22,972 nt of DNA, taken from the NCBI GenBank assembly GCA_947460915.1, contig CANHKJ010000014.1, positions 1-22,972 on the forward strand, given 5' to 3'. Each line of letters opens with the position of its first letter. Position 1 is the stretch's first letter. Position numbers and translations under genes: made by a program. Source of the stretch: Verrucomicrobiia bacterium (GTDB lineage Bacteria; Verrucomicrobiota; Verrucomicrobiia; Verrucomicrobiales; Akkermansiaceae). This document shows, in pieces, positions 1 through 8,588 of the stretch. Under the pieces are notes generated by a model. That model saw nothing but the letters and a program-made list of their open reading frames with translations. It made no database searches and was not told the DNA's origin.

Positions 1-454
1 CATCTTTGTCCTTGTCCTCGCCGAGCGTGAGGTCGAGCTTGACGCGCTCGCCCCCTTTGCCAGCCGTGAGGTTTCCCGAGACTTCGATGGGATAAAACAA
101 CGCGCCATTCATCGAGACCACGAGGCTGTAAAGACCGCTGGCAGCGATCGCCTTGTCGGTGTAAAACGTGGTGCCACTGCGGTTCTGATCGAGCCGCATG
201 TTGAGCTCATAGTTCTGATCGATCCGGTTAGAGGTGATGGGCGTGCGCCCGACCTCGATGCCGCCTTTCAGCAAAATCACCTCTGCGCCCTCGGCAGTGA
301 CCGTTTGACCCACCTGATCGCGTACCACGCCGAAGAGCGTGTAATAGGGAGCGGGCGGGAAGGCATTGGCGAGCCCCATGGCCAACAGCAGGCAGAACAG
401 GCAACGCAGGGCAAGTGTGAGATAGGTTCCAAGACTGGCTTTGTTACAGCGCAT
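1..454 (-). CDS. secreted protein of unknown function, N-terminal part (cut by window edge)
   Basis: An open frame runs from an ATG at 454-452 to the left edge, giving about 151 residues with no stop. The N-terminus is a clear export signal: basic start (MRCNK), hydrophobic core (LALRCLFCLLLAMGLANA), then a likely cleavage site before FPPAP. The mature part begins YTLFGVVRDQVGQ, contains EVILLKGGIEVGRTPI and a GLYSLVVSMNGALFYPIEV strand, and ends at the edge in an acidic GEDKDKD stretch. The pattern suggests a carboxypeptidase-regulatory-like or other beta-sandwich domain followed by an acidic, perhaps calcium-binding linker, but no family is recognised with certainty. The real product is longer. 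There is no visible Shine-Dalgarno sequence. The gene is divergent from the histidine kinase gene, with the 21-bp-spaced direct repeats between them. Confidence 0.7.
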   Translation of the reverse strand, partial: MRCNKASLGTYLTLALRCLFCLLLAMGLANAFPPAPYYTLFGVVRDQVGQTVTAEGAEVILLKGGIEVGRTPITSNRIDQNYELNMRLDQNRSGTTFYTDKAIAASGLYSLVVSMNGALFYPIEVSGNLTAGKGGERVKLDLTLGEDKDKD

Positions 455-542
455 TGATAGTATTTATGGTAATGGTTTGGTTTTCTGACAGAGATTTGAC
501 GCGCAGTAAATTTTCCAATTCGAGGATGTCTGCAATGGAAAT

Positions 543-576
543 TCGACGAATCGCAGGAAATCGTCGACGAATCGCA
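543..576. promoter_or_regulatory. 13-bp direct repeat pair with 21-bp period, candidate LytTR regulator site
   Basis: TCGACGAATCGCA occurs at 543-555 and again, identically, at 564-576, so the two copies have a 21-bp start-to-start spacing (two helical turns). A shorter echo, CGAATCG, lies at 641-647. LytTR-domain regulators are known to bind pairs of short direct repeats about 21 bp apart, and a LytTR regulator is encoded just downstream. Autoregulation, or control of the divergent secreted-protein gene, is therefore plausible. The repeat is read directly from the sequence; its function is inferred. Confidence 0.6.
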
Positions 577-693
577 TAGTGTCCGTTTTAAGAGCAGTTT
601 TGTGGGCTCGTGCGGCATTTTCTTCTTGTGAGTCGGGCAGCGAATCGTTTAATTGCTTGTAAGAGTTGAGGCGTGACGACAATAGAAAACACC

Positions 694-700
694 AAGGAGA
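694..700 (+). promoter_or_regulatory. strong Shine-Dalgarno sequence fixing the kinase start
   Basis: AAGGAGA ends 7 nt before the ATG at 708. It decides the start in favour of 708 (MINQYLSD) over an in-frame upstream TTG at 666. It is the only strong Shine-Dalgarno sequence I see before any gene in the window. Confidence 0.75.
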
Positions 701-707
701 TCGAGCG

Positions 708-1829
708 ATGATTAACCAATACCTGAGTGATCATGCGACTGAGAGCAGTAAGTCTCCCTACTTTTGGAAACTGCAGGTCGCCTACTGGGTTGCATACACG
801 GTTCTTCAGGGAATTGCAGTATATCTGCTGATAGCTGCCGGAATCATCTCGAGCGGAGCAGAATGGTTACTCCTGGAATGGACCCTCCTCAAGTCAGCCT
901 ACGGATTTCTGATTACCAGTGCTCTTCGCCCAATATTTATTTGGATTCACACTAAGAAATGGCATCCCCTGCCAATGGCTATGTTACTTCTCGGGATTTC
1001 TATCTCTTACACAGCGGTTGAAATTCTCCTTACCACTCAGATTCCAGTTTTGCGAGAGCACTTCGAATCCCTGACAGCCACTCTTTCAATAGGAACCAGC
1101 GTGATGGTGCTGGGATTCTATATGGATCTCTTCTTTTTAGCATTTTGGATCGGTTTCTATTTCGCCGGCTCGCTCTTTTTTGACTCCGTTGAACTGAATC
1201 GTAGCCAGCAGAAAAGCGAACTTGCGCTTCTCAGATACCAAATGCAGCCACACTTCCTTTTCAACGCGCTCACCGCAGTCATGGCCGTGAGTGATGACAA
1301 AGAGAAAGTGGAGACGCTCACCCAGTCACTTGCTGATTATCTCCGCTTCTCGCTGATCAAGAGTGATGAAGATCAAGCCCCTCTGGGAGAAGAGCTGAAT
1401 GCCTTGGAGAACTATCTCCATGTGGAAAAGGTCCGATTCGGCGCGAATCTAGTTTACCAGATCAGTGCGAATCAAGAAACGCGCTCCTTGAAAACTCCTA
1501 GATATCTGGTACAACCACTTCTTGAAAATGCGATCAAGTATGGCCAGCAGACCAGTCCGATGCCACTCTCGATCCTCATCCAGGCTCAACTCGCTGGCGC
1601 AGAACTCCACCTCACGGTTGAGAACACAGGATCGTGGGTAGAGCCTTCTTCCACAACATCTCGTGAAAAAGACAACGGCATAGGTATCGGACTCAGCAAT
1701 CTCCGCCGACGTCTCCATCTTATCTACGGTAACCGCGCTTCCTTGGCCTATGAAAAACCTTCAGGGCAGGTGCTCGCACGAGTAACGCTTCCAATCGTTT
1801 TCGCTGCGAAGGGAGGCTCTAACGCATAA
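708..1829 (+). CDS. LytS/YehU-type sensor histidine kinase (His_kinase family)
   Basis: A 373-residue membrane sensor kinase that should autophosphorylate and pass phosphate to the response regulator encoded 4 nt downstream. Four to five hydrophobic segments fill residues about 20-155. They are followed by a short linker and the PF06580-type phosphoacceptor motif QMQPHFLFNAL with His182. The ATP-binding part shows an N-box PLLENAIKYG (Asn274) and a glycine box DNGIGIGLSNLRRRL near residues 323-337. There is no obvious large extracellular sensor domain, so the ligand is probably sensed in or near the membrane. The start at 708 is chosen for its strong ribosome binding site. LytS-type kinases work with LytTR regulators, and the neighbour fits this. 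The signal and targets are unknown. Confidence 0.93.
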   Translation: MINQYLSDHATESSKSPYFWKLQVAYWVAYTVLQGIAVYLLIAAGIISSGAEWLLLEWTLLKSAYGFLITSALRPIFIWIHTKKWHPLPMAMLLLGISISYTAVEILLTTQIPVLREHFESLTATLSIGTSVMVLGFYMDLFFLAFWIGFYFAGSLFFDSVELNRSQQKSELALLRYQMQPHFLFNALTAVMAVSDDKEKVETLTQSLADYLRFSLIKSDEDQAPLGEELNALENYLHVEKVRFGANLVYQISANQETRSLKTPRYLVQPLLENAIKYGQQTSPMPLSILIQAQLAGAELHLTVENTGSWVEPSSTTSREKDNGIGIGLSNLRRRLHLIYGNRASLAYEKPSGQVLARVTLPIVFAAKGGSNA

Positions 1830-1833
1830 AGCC

Positions 1834-2613
1834 ATGAATACGAGCATCAAAACCCCGGCTTCTCCACCGCGATTCCGCGTCATCTTAGTGGATGACGAGC
1901 CCGCGGCCAGAGTCCATCTCACAAACCGTCTCAAATCCCACCCCGAGCTCGAGATCGTAGGTGAGGCGGAAGATGTCACCTCGGCAAACGATCTCGTGCA
2001 AGCTCTCAAGCCGGATATGATTTTTCTCGATATCCAGATGCCAAAAAAGAACGGCTTCGCCCTCCTCCCGAAACTTGAGAATCTCATCCCTAAGCCGGCG
2101 GTTGTATTTGTCACAGCCTACGACGAGTATGCAATCAAGGCCTTCGAGGCCAATGCTTTAGACTATCTCACCAAGCCTGTCAGCCCAGCAAGGCTCGCCA
2201 AGACGATACTCCGCCTGTCCAAGTCGCCGATTCCTGAAACAGGCGTTCCTCATCCGGTCGCCAAAACAGAGGAACGTCTTGCTGAAGAGGACCTCGTATT
2301 ACTTCGGGATAAATCTCTTTTCATGATGGTGAAAGTAAGGGAAATCACCGCCATTGAGGCTCATGGCGACTACACACGGATTCTCCTGAATGAAGGTAAT
2401 AATCTCATGATGAAACAGACGCTCTCCCGCTGGGAGAGCCAATTGCCCACAGGTCTCTTTATCAAAGTCAGTCGCAGCCTACTCCTGAACACGCAATCCG
2501 TTTCCAAGATTGTGAAAAAAAATCTCCTCACATGGGAACTCCATCTGCAGGGTGCCACGGAGCCGATTCAACTCAGCAACCTTGAGAGAAAACGCCTCCG
2601 CGCAGCGCTGTAA
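1834..2613 (+). CDS. LytTR-family response regulator
   Basis: A 259-residue two-domain regulator. The receiver domain (about 14-135) has the acidic pair Asp20/Asp21 in VILVDDEPA, phosphoacceptor Asp66 in MIFLDIQMP, the switch Thr in VFVTAYDEYA and Lys114 in DYLTKPVSP. After a linker of about 25 residues comes a LytTR DNA-binding domain (about 157-259) with the typical pattern LLRDKSLFMMVKVREITAIE, GDYTRILL, LSRWESQLP and FIKVSRSLLLN. The ATG is 4 nt after the kinase stop, so the two genes form an operon. The likely role is to activate or repress promoters that carry paired direct repeats 21 bp apart, and such a pair lies upstream of the operon at 543-576. No good Shine-Dalgarno sequence is present; a GGGAGG lies too far upstream. 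Confidence 0.93.
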   Translation: MNTSIKTPASPPRFRVILVDDEPAARVHLTNRLKSHPELEIVGEAEDVTSANDLVQALKPDMIFLDIQMPKKNGFALLPKLENLIPKPAVVFVTAYDEYAIKAFEANALDYLTKPVSPARLAKTILRLSKSPIPETGVPHPVAKTEERLAEEDLVLLRDKSLFMMVKVREITAIEAHGDYTRILLNEGNNLMMKQTLSRWESQLPTGLFIKVSRSLLLNTQSVSKIVKKNLLTWELHLQGATEPIQLSNLERKRLRAAL

Positions 2614-3510
2614 AAAGTCATTTCATTGGTGAGCAAGAGGACCAGATGCGGTCACTGTGGCTATCATGAACGGCGAACAACTCGCCATGATGATGGGCCT
2701 GCATGAGGTTATGGTGGCGTGCCAGACAAATGATATTCTCGACCTTACACTCGAATCTGATAGCGAAAGCAGAAGTTTCGAAAATGACCTTGATCCAACT
2801 CGCCGATGTGGCAGATATGAGAGTGATGAGAAACGACTATGTCAGTGCCGTCAGCAGTCCGAAATCCGCGACAGAATCCATTCGATTCCACACGGATTTC
2901 ACACAAAATGACGGTCAATGGCTATTCGCCTTTCGTCCCTATACAAAACAACTAACGCACCAATGCACATGAACACAAAGAAAAAAGAACTATCAACCCA
3001 CCGCCTCACCGATCCGCCATTATAACGCTGTGCATCGTATCCAAAGAGTGATTACTATGCAGGTAGACTTTCCCCCTTCCGGCATCCATTTAATCAGGAC
3101 CGGTATTGCGTGTTTGTTAATAGTCATTCATAGGCTTCGTTGTGCTTCTGGTTTTTGCTTATTTCGCATGGTCATGCCTAGTTGAAAGGCCAAATGTTGG
3201 AAATCCGTTCGCAATCTGGGCTCTGTCGCGGATTGGTAATTTGAACTCGTGCTCTGTCACTGGATCTGGCATAATTCCGATAGAATCAGGCAGAGTGGCT
3301 TCCGATTTCAACATCCGAATGCGGCGCCATTATCCCATGATGGAAAACTTTCCCATTTTGCGCTGAGCATCTGTGAGAAGGTTGCGTATCGCTAGGTCAT
3401 AAAGCATAAGTCTCGTAAAATCCAAACATCGAGTCGCCGACTATGGGGAAGTCTTTACCCCGGAATGGATGATCGGGGCTCACACGGCACGATGACGAAC
3501 GAGCCGATTC
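2614..3510. other. gene-poor stretch, no supported gene
   Basis: About 900 bp after the response regulator with only short, mutually overlapping open frames (such as 2657-2911, 2703-2972 and 3142-3366). None has a recognisable domain, a ribosome binding site or convincing codon use. No RNA gene or clear terminator hairpin is seen after the regulator stop. It is probably decayed sequence continuous with the transposase remnant to its right. Confidence 0.5.
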
Positions 3511-3990
3511 TATCTTCGTCGCGCCATTGCACATATCCCTGAAAGAATTCGGCCTCCTCACCCTCTCCTCTCCGCCGAGATTGTCACCAAACGCTACTAG
3601 GGTAACAAGCCCTACTTCAGCAAAAAACAACACTTCCTCATGCGACACAGTGTCCACCTTCCCCGCAACACTATGTGCCAATGGATGGAAGATCTCAACC
3701 GTGACGACCTAAACGGAATTTACCAAATCATCCACACACAATTACTACGAGAAAGTTATCTCAAAGCAGACGCCCCCCGTCAAATACCTCGACCCTGACG
3801 GTGGAAAAACCCAATAAGGCAAGCTCTCGACTCGTAGCCGCCCCGATCAAAAAATCCAAAGACCACAAGCCCAAACGCAGTGCCTAGTTCCTCAGACAAA
3901 TCCAACACCTCTAACACATCAAGACCCAACTACGCCTACGCCGCTAGCATGTGAAAAACACGCAGCAAAAAAACTGCGAAGTCATAGTCA
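3511..3990 (+). pseudogene. degenerate IS66-family transposase remnant
   Basis: Conceptual translation gives the IS66 transposase order across stops and frameshifts. PLLSAEIVTKRY is followed by a stop at 3598-3600 and then, in the same frame, by KPYFSKKQHFLMRHSVHLPR, NTMCQWMEDL and LLRESYLKADA (3604-3770). A one-base shift continues as PPVKYLDPDGGKTQ and a stop, matching the family's DETPVRYLDPGRGK block. A weaker stretch near 3930-3975 (NYAYAA, ACEKHAAKKL in another frame) resembles the GCWAHARRKF region. The first Asp of the catalytic set survives in KADA, but the frame is broken at least three times, so it cannot be active. No terminal inverted repeats were found. The IS66 assignment is from memory of family motifs; the boundaries are approximate. 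Confidence 0.65.
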
Positions 3991-4020
3991 TAAACGTCAT
4001 AAGTGCCCACCTACGACACT

Positions 4021-4194
4021 TACGACAAAGGCTACATCATAGGACGCTTAAAGCCCTTGCTTGGTGCTATTCGATAAAAAGCAACCAAGCAGGTGTTCGG
4101 CGAGGAGTTTGTTAGATGGCTCATGAACACGCGCGCTGAAAACTTTTATGATCATGATCGGATCATCACGAATCTGCGGACAGGTGATGTCTAA
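4021..4194 (+). other. stop-interrupted open frame of unknown origin
   Basis: One frame reads YDKGYIIGRLKPLLGAIR, a TAA at 4075-4077, then KATKQVFGEEFVRWLMNT followed by RAENFYDHDRIITNLRTGDV and a TAA at 4192-4194. The amino-acid composition looks protein-like, but there is no start signal and no family is recognised. It lies between the IS66 remnant and the end of the sulfatase operon and may be the tail of another decayed gene. Confidence 0.3.
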
Positions 4195-4208
4195 CGACAC
4201 ACTATCAT

Positions 4209-5756
4209 TCAATTGGCATTCTTGTTGAGAGGAGCGTCAACGACATTCGACGAAGGAAAATCGGACGACTTTTCACCACCGCGGCCGCGTAAGCGTTTTT
4301 CATTGATGCCGCCCTTCGGTTGGTTGAGTGGTATTTCCATTCCGCCGAGTTCGCTCATCATGCTGTAGAGTTCTTGTTCCATGCTACTGATCTCATTGAT
4401 GCGCGATGATTCCTTGATGAGGTTGTGCGACTCTGCTGGGTCGACACTGAGATCGTAAAATTCATCCAAATCCCAGAGCCCGTAGTATGTGATGTATTTG
4501 GCCTTGGGCGTGCGAATGGCAAAAGTGGTAGGAGTTTGAGGGAAATTTTTTTCCCAGTAATACACATACAAGAAGCGCTCTCGCCATGGGATGTCCTTGC
4601 CACAGAGTAGAGGAAGAAAGCTCTTGCCGTCCATGTGCTGCGGTGTTTTTATACCCATCGCCTCCATCACCGTGGGGCCGATGTCGATGTTTGCGATCAT
4701 TTGCTCAAGAACAGTGCCCGGCTTGATAAGCTCGGGGCAGTGGACGAGCATTGGCACGCGCATCGACATTTCATGGGCTGTGCGTTTGTCAATGAGTCCG
4801 TGCTCTCCAAACATGAAGCCGTTGTCTCCCATGTAAATTACTAATGTTTCATCGTGGATTCCCATCTCCTTGATTTGGGTGAGCACGCGACCGATGCTAT
4901 CATCCACAGACCGCAGTGTTTCACAGTAGCGTTTGTAGTAGCGCTCGATGTCGAGTTCGCTGTGGTAGGGGAAATCGACACCGTGCCATGAATTGCGCTG
5001 ATCGCGCAGCCAGCGCGGCTTAAGCAGATCTTTAGCGCTTGCCTGCTCTGAAGCAGGACGTTGAAAAGGCAGAGCCTTAAAGCAATCCTCGTATTTCTTC
5101 TCTGGGGTAAAATTGGCATGCACTGCCTTGTGCGATAGATAGAGGAAAAACGGCTTCTCTGCCGGTTTCTGTTGCTTGAGCCAATTGATCGCGTAGTCTG
5201 TGAGTTCAGTGGTTATGTAGCCCTTTTGTTTAACCCGTTTCCCATCCACATTGAGTGTGTAATCGGGCGTGGGCGGCAGGTATTCACCTTGTCCAGCGAA
5301 GCTCACCCAGTGATCCCAGCCGGGTTGCGGTCGGTCGCTTTCACCTCCCATGTGCCACTTGCCGATGAAGCTGGTCGCGTAACCAGCGTTCTGGAGATAT
5401 TGGGGAAAATACACCGTCCCGGGCGGGATCGTGCGGTTGTTGTCGATTACGCGATGACGGAACGTGTACAGGCCAGTTAAGATTGAGGCTCGGCTGGGCG
5501 AACAGAGGGCAGTAGTGACGAGTGCGTTTTTTATATAAGCGCCGTTCGCTGCGATTGAGTCCATTACCGGGGTCTTTGCGAACTGATGGCCGAGGAAGCT
5601 CATCGCGTCATAGCGATGGTCGTCGGACAGGATGAATACGACGTTGCGGGGTTTCCCGCCGGGAATGCGCTCGGGCCGTACTTCCGCAGGTACCGGGGTG
5701 ATGGCCGAGAGAGAGGTCGGAGCGAGGATCAACAGGACTTTCAGCAGTGATTTCAT
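4209..5756 (-). CDS. secreted S1-family sulfatase, N-acetylglucosamine-6-sulfatase-like
   Basis: A 515-residue type I sulfatase that hydrolyses sulfate esters using a formylglycine. It has a signal peptide (MKSLLKVLLILAPTSLSA). Metal ligands Asp45/Asp46 are in FILSDDHRYD. The formylglycine motif is CSPSRASILTG with Cys85. Active-site GKWHMG is at 132-137, SHKAVH near 208-213, and the second metal pair Asp311/Asn312 in YMGDNGFMFGEHGL. The GWDHWVSFAGQGEYL and GYITTELTDYA blocks and the FMFGEHGLIDK loop recall the GlcNAc-6-O-sulfatase-like group (SulfAtlas S1_11), from memory only. The C-terminal 35 or so residues are a polar tail (KRLRGRGGEKSS onward) beyond the usual fold. It is the last gene of the operon, 34 nt after the preceding sulfatase. 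No maturation enzyme is encoded in the window. Confidence 0.93.
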   Translation of the reverse strand: MKSLLKVLLILAPTSLSAITPVPAEVRPERIPGGKPRNVVFILSDDHRYDAMSFLGHQFAKTPVMDSIAANGAYIKNALVTTALCSPSRASILTGLYTFRHRVIDNNRTIPPGTVYFPQYLQNAGYATSFIGKWHMGGESDRPQPGWDHWVSFAGQGEYLPPTPDYTLNVDGKRVKQKGYITTELTDYAINWLKQQKPAEKPFFLYLSHKAVHANFTPEKKYEDCFKALPFQRPASEQASAKDLLKPRWLRDQRNSWHGVDFPYHSELDIERYYKRYCETLRSVDDSIGRVLTQIKEMGIHDETLVIYMGDNGFMFGEHGLIDKRTAHEMSMRVPMLVHCPELIKPGTVLEQMIANIDIGPTVMEAMGIKTPQHMDGKSFLPLLCGKDIPWRERFLYVYYWEKNFPQTPTTFAIRTPKAKYITYYGLWDLDEFYDLSVDPAESHNLIKESSRINEISSMEQELYSMMSELGGMEIPLNQPKGGINEKRLRGRGGEKSSDFPSSNVVDAPLNKNAN

Positions 5757-5790
5757 GTTTGTGGACTTGGTTCATTCAGGGGCGGGAGGC

Positions 5791-7188
5791 TTATTTTCGT
5801 TCACGTTCCGGCGCTTGCCATGACGTGGAGCCGCCGCGCTGGATGTGCTGGCGCAGGGCGGTGGCGAGTTCACGGAATTTCCCATGGTGGCTTTCAGCTA
5901 GGTTGTTGGTCTCCTGCGGGTCTTCCTTGATGTTGTATAATTCGAGCGGACTGTAGGGATCGTTGCGCAGTAGTTTCCAATCACCGCGAATCAAAGCTTC
6001 ATAGCTTTTGCCTCCATAGTCGAAGCCGCCATCGCGGCGGACAAAATACAATTCGCGTGACGCGGTGATGGTGCCGCCTTGGAGAATCGGCAGAAGGGAA
6101 CGTGAGTCAAGATCCTCGGCAGGGCGCACTTTGGCAAGTTCGGCGAATGTGGGAAACAGGTCGAATACCAAACCTGCATAATCACTGCGCGATCCGGCTT
6201 TGATGCCCGCCGGCCAGCGGACCATGAACGGGACGCGGAGACCTCCATCGTAGTGCTGTTGCTTGCCGCCACGCCAAGGGTCGTTGTTCTGGGCGTGCGG
6301 TAGTGATCCGCCGTTGTCTGAGGTGAAGACGACCATGGTGTTCCGCGCGAGCCCCGAGTCATCAAGGGCGGCAAGCACGCTCCCGATGCTGGCGTCTAGA
6401 TGCTCGACGAAGGCGACATTGCTCGCGCGGTCTTCCTTCATACCGGGATGACGATTTCTAACTTTTTCGAGCCAGTCGGCGGGAGGTTCGATCGGGAAAT
6501 GCGGTGCGTTGTAGGCGAGGTAGAGAAAGAACGGCTCAGCCGGCACCTTTGCCCGCCCGCGCAGATACTCCGCGGCCCAGTCGGAAAACAGGTCGGTGGC
6601 GTGGCCCTTGGGTGTGATCACCTCCTTGTCATGCCGCATGTAGTTTTCACCCTGACGCAGGTGCATCGTGTAGCTATCCATCATGTCACCGAGAAATCCC
6701 TGGAAGTGATCGAATCCGCGCTCGTTAGGCAGATTGGGAGATTCCAGCCCGAGATGCCACTTCCCGATGATTGCGGTGTGGTAACCTGCGCCGCCGAGTA
6801 GGTTGGCGAGTGTCGGCACTCGTGGGTCAAAGTAGCCCCACGAGTCAAGCGGATTCTTGCGGATGACGCCTGGCACACCGACTCGATCGGCATATTTTCC
6901 CGTGAGCAAGGCCGCGCGGGTGGGAGAGCATACCGTGCAGTTGGCCCGCATGGTGGTGAAAAGCATTCCTTCCTTGGCAATACGATCAATGTGTGGCGTG
7001 CGGACATCCTTCGCTCCATAGGTGGAAACATCGCTGTACCCCTGGTCATCTGTCAGGATGATCAGAAAGTTCGGACGGGGCGCAGCGGATAGCGCGCATA
7101 GCGACATAGCAAATGTCATGAACGAAATAATCCGCAGGCATACCGTAGGGCCGGGGCATATGAACGGTAGGAATTTCTTAGTATTCAT
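5791..7188 (-). CDS. secreted S1-family sulfatase (arylsulfatase type)
   Basis: A sulfatase of 465 residues from the chosen ATG at 7188 (MNTKKFLPF), which gives a normal signal peptide ending near ALSAAPRP. An ATG at 7230 is in frame and forms a TAATG overlap with the preceding stop, so translation may instead start there with 14 more residues. Catalytic features are Asp47/Asp48 in ILTDDQGYSD, the formylglycine motif CSPTRAALLTG (Cys87; Thr in place of the more common Ser), GKWHLG, APHFPIEPP and Asp291/Asn292 in FTSDNGGSLP. A GGLRVPFMVRWPAG block and an LELYNIKEDPQETNNLA C-terminal region are typical of arylsulfatases. Substrate cannot be told from the sequence; context suggests a sulfated carbohydrate. 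Confidence 0.92.
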   Translation of the reverse strand: MNTKKFLPFICPGPTVCLRIISFMTFAMSLCALSAAPRPNFLIILTDDQGYSDVSTYGAKDVRTPHIDRIAKEGMLFTTMRANCTVCSPTRAALLTGKYADRVGVPGVIRKNPLDSWGYFDPRVPTLANLLGGAGYHTAIIGKWHLGLESPNLPNERGFDHFQGFLGDMMDSYTMHLRQGENYMRHDKEVITPKGHATDLFSDWAAEYLRGRAKVPAEPFFLYLAYNAPHFPIEPPADWLEKVRNRHPGMKEDRASNVAFVEHLDASIGSVLAALDDSGLARNTMVVFTSDNGGSLPHAQNNDPWRGGKQQHYDGGLRVPFMVRWPAGIKAGSRSDYAGLVFDLFPTFAELAKVRPAEDLDSRSLLPILQGGTITASRELYFVRRDGGFDYGGKSYEALIRGDWKLLRNDPYSPLELYNIKEDPQETNNLAESHHGKFRELATALRQHIQRGGSTSWQAPERERK

Positions 7189-7229
7189 GACAATTTGGTG
7201 AATGTGCGGACTTCTTGGGTTTGGTAACA

Positions 7230-8588
7230 TTATTTGCCAGAGCGAAATCGCTTCAGGTAGGCAGCTCCCGCCTCGCGAAGATCCTTTGCGATTTTGGGAT
7301 GCTTGGTGATGAGATTGCGCTCCTCGAGCGGATCATCAATGAGGTTGAACAGTGATTCCTCGATCATGGAGGTTTTGGTTTCGCCGCGCTCGGCATCGCT
7401 GCCGGGGCGGATGACGTCGCGGTAGCCGTGAGGCAGGTGGAGTTTCCATTTTCCGTCGGCGGTCATGACGGCTTCGAGGTCCCAGCCGGTCGAGATGAAG
7501 TAATGAGGATGTGGATTCTTCGCCTCTTCATCGCCGCGCATGAGCGGCCAAACATTTCTCCCATCGGTATCCTTTTCCTGCAAAGGGATTCCGGCAAGTG
7601 AGGCGAGGGTTGGATACAAATCAATGGAGCCGAAGGCGCGATCGTTCACCGTGCCAGGCTTGAGTTCGCGTGGAAATCTAACAGTCAGCGCGGAGCGGAC
7701 GCCTCCCTCGAAGCTGGTGCCCTTGTGCTCGCGAAACGGTGTTTTGCCAGCATGATTGCCGAACTCATCCCACGGGCCGTTGTCCGAGGTGAGAAGAACG
7801 ATGGTATCTTTTTCTATACCGGTCTCGCGAAGGGCAGTCATGATTTCACCCACCGACCAATCGATTTCCGTGATGACATCGCCATAAAGACCCGCGCCGG
7901 ACTTGCCTTTGAATTCATCACGACAATAGAGCGGGACGTGCGGCATCGAGTGGGCGACGTAGAGGAAAAACGGTTGTTTCCCCGCCTGTGAACGAATGAA
8001 TCGGGTGGCACTTTCGGTTGCCCACGAGGTCAGATGCTTTTGATCATCGGGGCTGATGTCCGCAATTTTGATCGCGCCATTTTCCCAATAAGGTAGGGGT
8101 AAATCACCATGATCTTTTTTCCACACGAGGTTGTGACGCCACATGTCATTGGAAACGAGTAGACCCGCATGTTGATCAAAGCCGCGCGCCATTGGACGAG
8201 TATCAGCCACATCGCCAAGGTGCCACTTGCCGAAATGTGCCGTGGCGTAGCCTTGCTTGTGAAAAGTCTCGGCCATGATGGGATGCTCAGGCGAAAGACC
8301 GCGCATGCCGGGAGCGATGGCATTTACGACCCGGTTACGATGTGGGTAGCGACCGGTAAGCAAGGCTGCACGGGATGCCGAACATACGGCTTGCGGTACA
8401 TGAAACCGAGTGTAGCGGACTCCTTCGGCAGCGAGGCGTTCGACGTTAGGTGTAGCATAAGGTGGATTTCCGAAAGGACGAAAATCCGAGTAGGCCGCAT
8501 CATCGAGAAAAATCATCACGATGTTCGGGCGTTCCTTGGCTTGGAGGCTGAAAAAAGCCATCAACGTGATGATGAGAACTAGCTTCAT
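7230..8588 (-). CDS. secreted S1-family sulfatase with CxASR formylglycine motif
   Basis: A 452-residue sulfatase. The start at 8588 (MKLVLIITLMAFFSLQA, a signal peptide) is chosen over upstream in-frame codons because it removes a 23-residue non-signal extension and creates a 4-bp ATGA overlap with the stop of the GH71/99-like gene, indicating coupled translation. Asp29/Asp30 are in MIFLDDAAYSD. The formylglycine motif is CSASRAALLTG with Cys69 (Ala in place of Pro, an accepted variant). GKWHLG follows near 120, AHSMPHVPL near 212-220, and Asp269/Asn270 in LTSDNGPWDEFG. The LYGDVITEIDWSVGEIM helix resembles arylsulfatase-A-like enzymes. Substrate unknown; its position between a glycosidase and two other sulfatases suggests glycan desulfation. 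Confidence 0.93.
   Translation of the reverse strand: MKLVLIITLMAFFSLQAKERPNIVMIFLDDAAYSDFRPFGNPPYATPNVERLAAEGVRYTRFHVPQAVCSASRAALLTGRYPHRNRVVNAIAPGMRGLSPEHPIMAETFHKQGYATAHFGKWHLGDVADTRPMARGFDQHAGLLVSNDMWRHNLVWKKDHGDLPLPYWENGAIKIADISPDDQKHLTSWATESATRFIRSQAGKQPFFLYVAHSMPHVPLYCRDEFKGKSGAGLYGDVITEIDWSVGEIMTALRETGIEKDTIVLLTSDNGPWDEFGNHAGKTPFREHKGTSFEGGVRSALTVRFPRELKPGTVNDRAFGSIDLYPTLASLAGIPLQEKDTDGRNVWPLMRGDEEAKNPHPHYFISTGWDLEAVMTADGKWKLHLPHGYRDVIRPGSDAERGETKTSMIEESLFNLIDDPLEERNLITKHPKIAKDLREAGAAYLKRFRSGK

Noticed and set aside
277..682. Minus-strand open frames at 277-618 and 464-682
   Set aside because: They overlap the secreted-protein frame (1-454) and the intergenic repeats, and have no recognisable domain. 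The 1-454 frame has the signal peptide and is the better call.
2614..2660. Terminator after the response regulator gene
   Set aside because: An A-run follows the stop codon, but I found no stable stem with a following T-tract.
3058..3186. Short frame beginning MQVDFPPSGIHLIRTG
   Set aside because: It is about 42 codons with no ribosome binding site and no recognisable product, in a region of decayed sequence.
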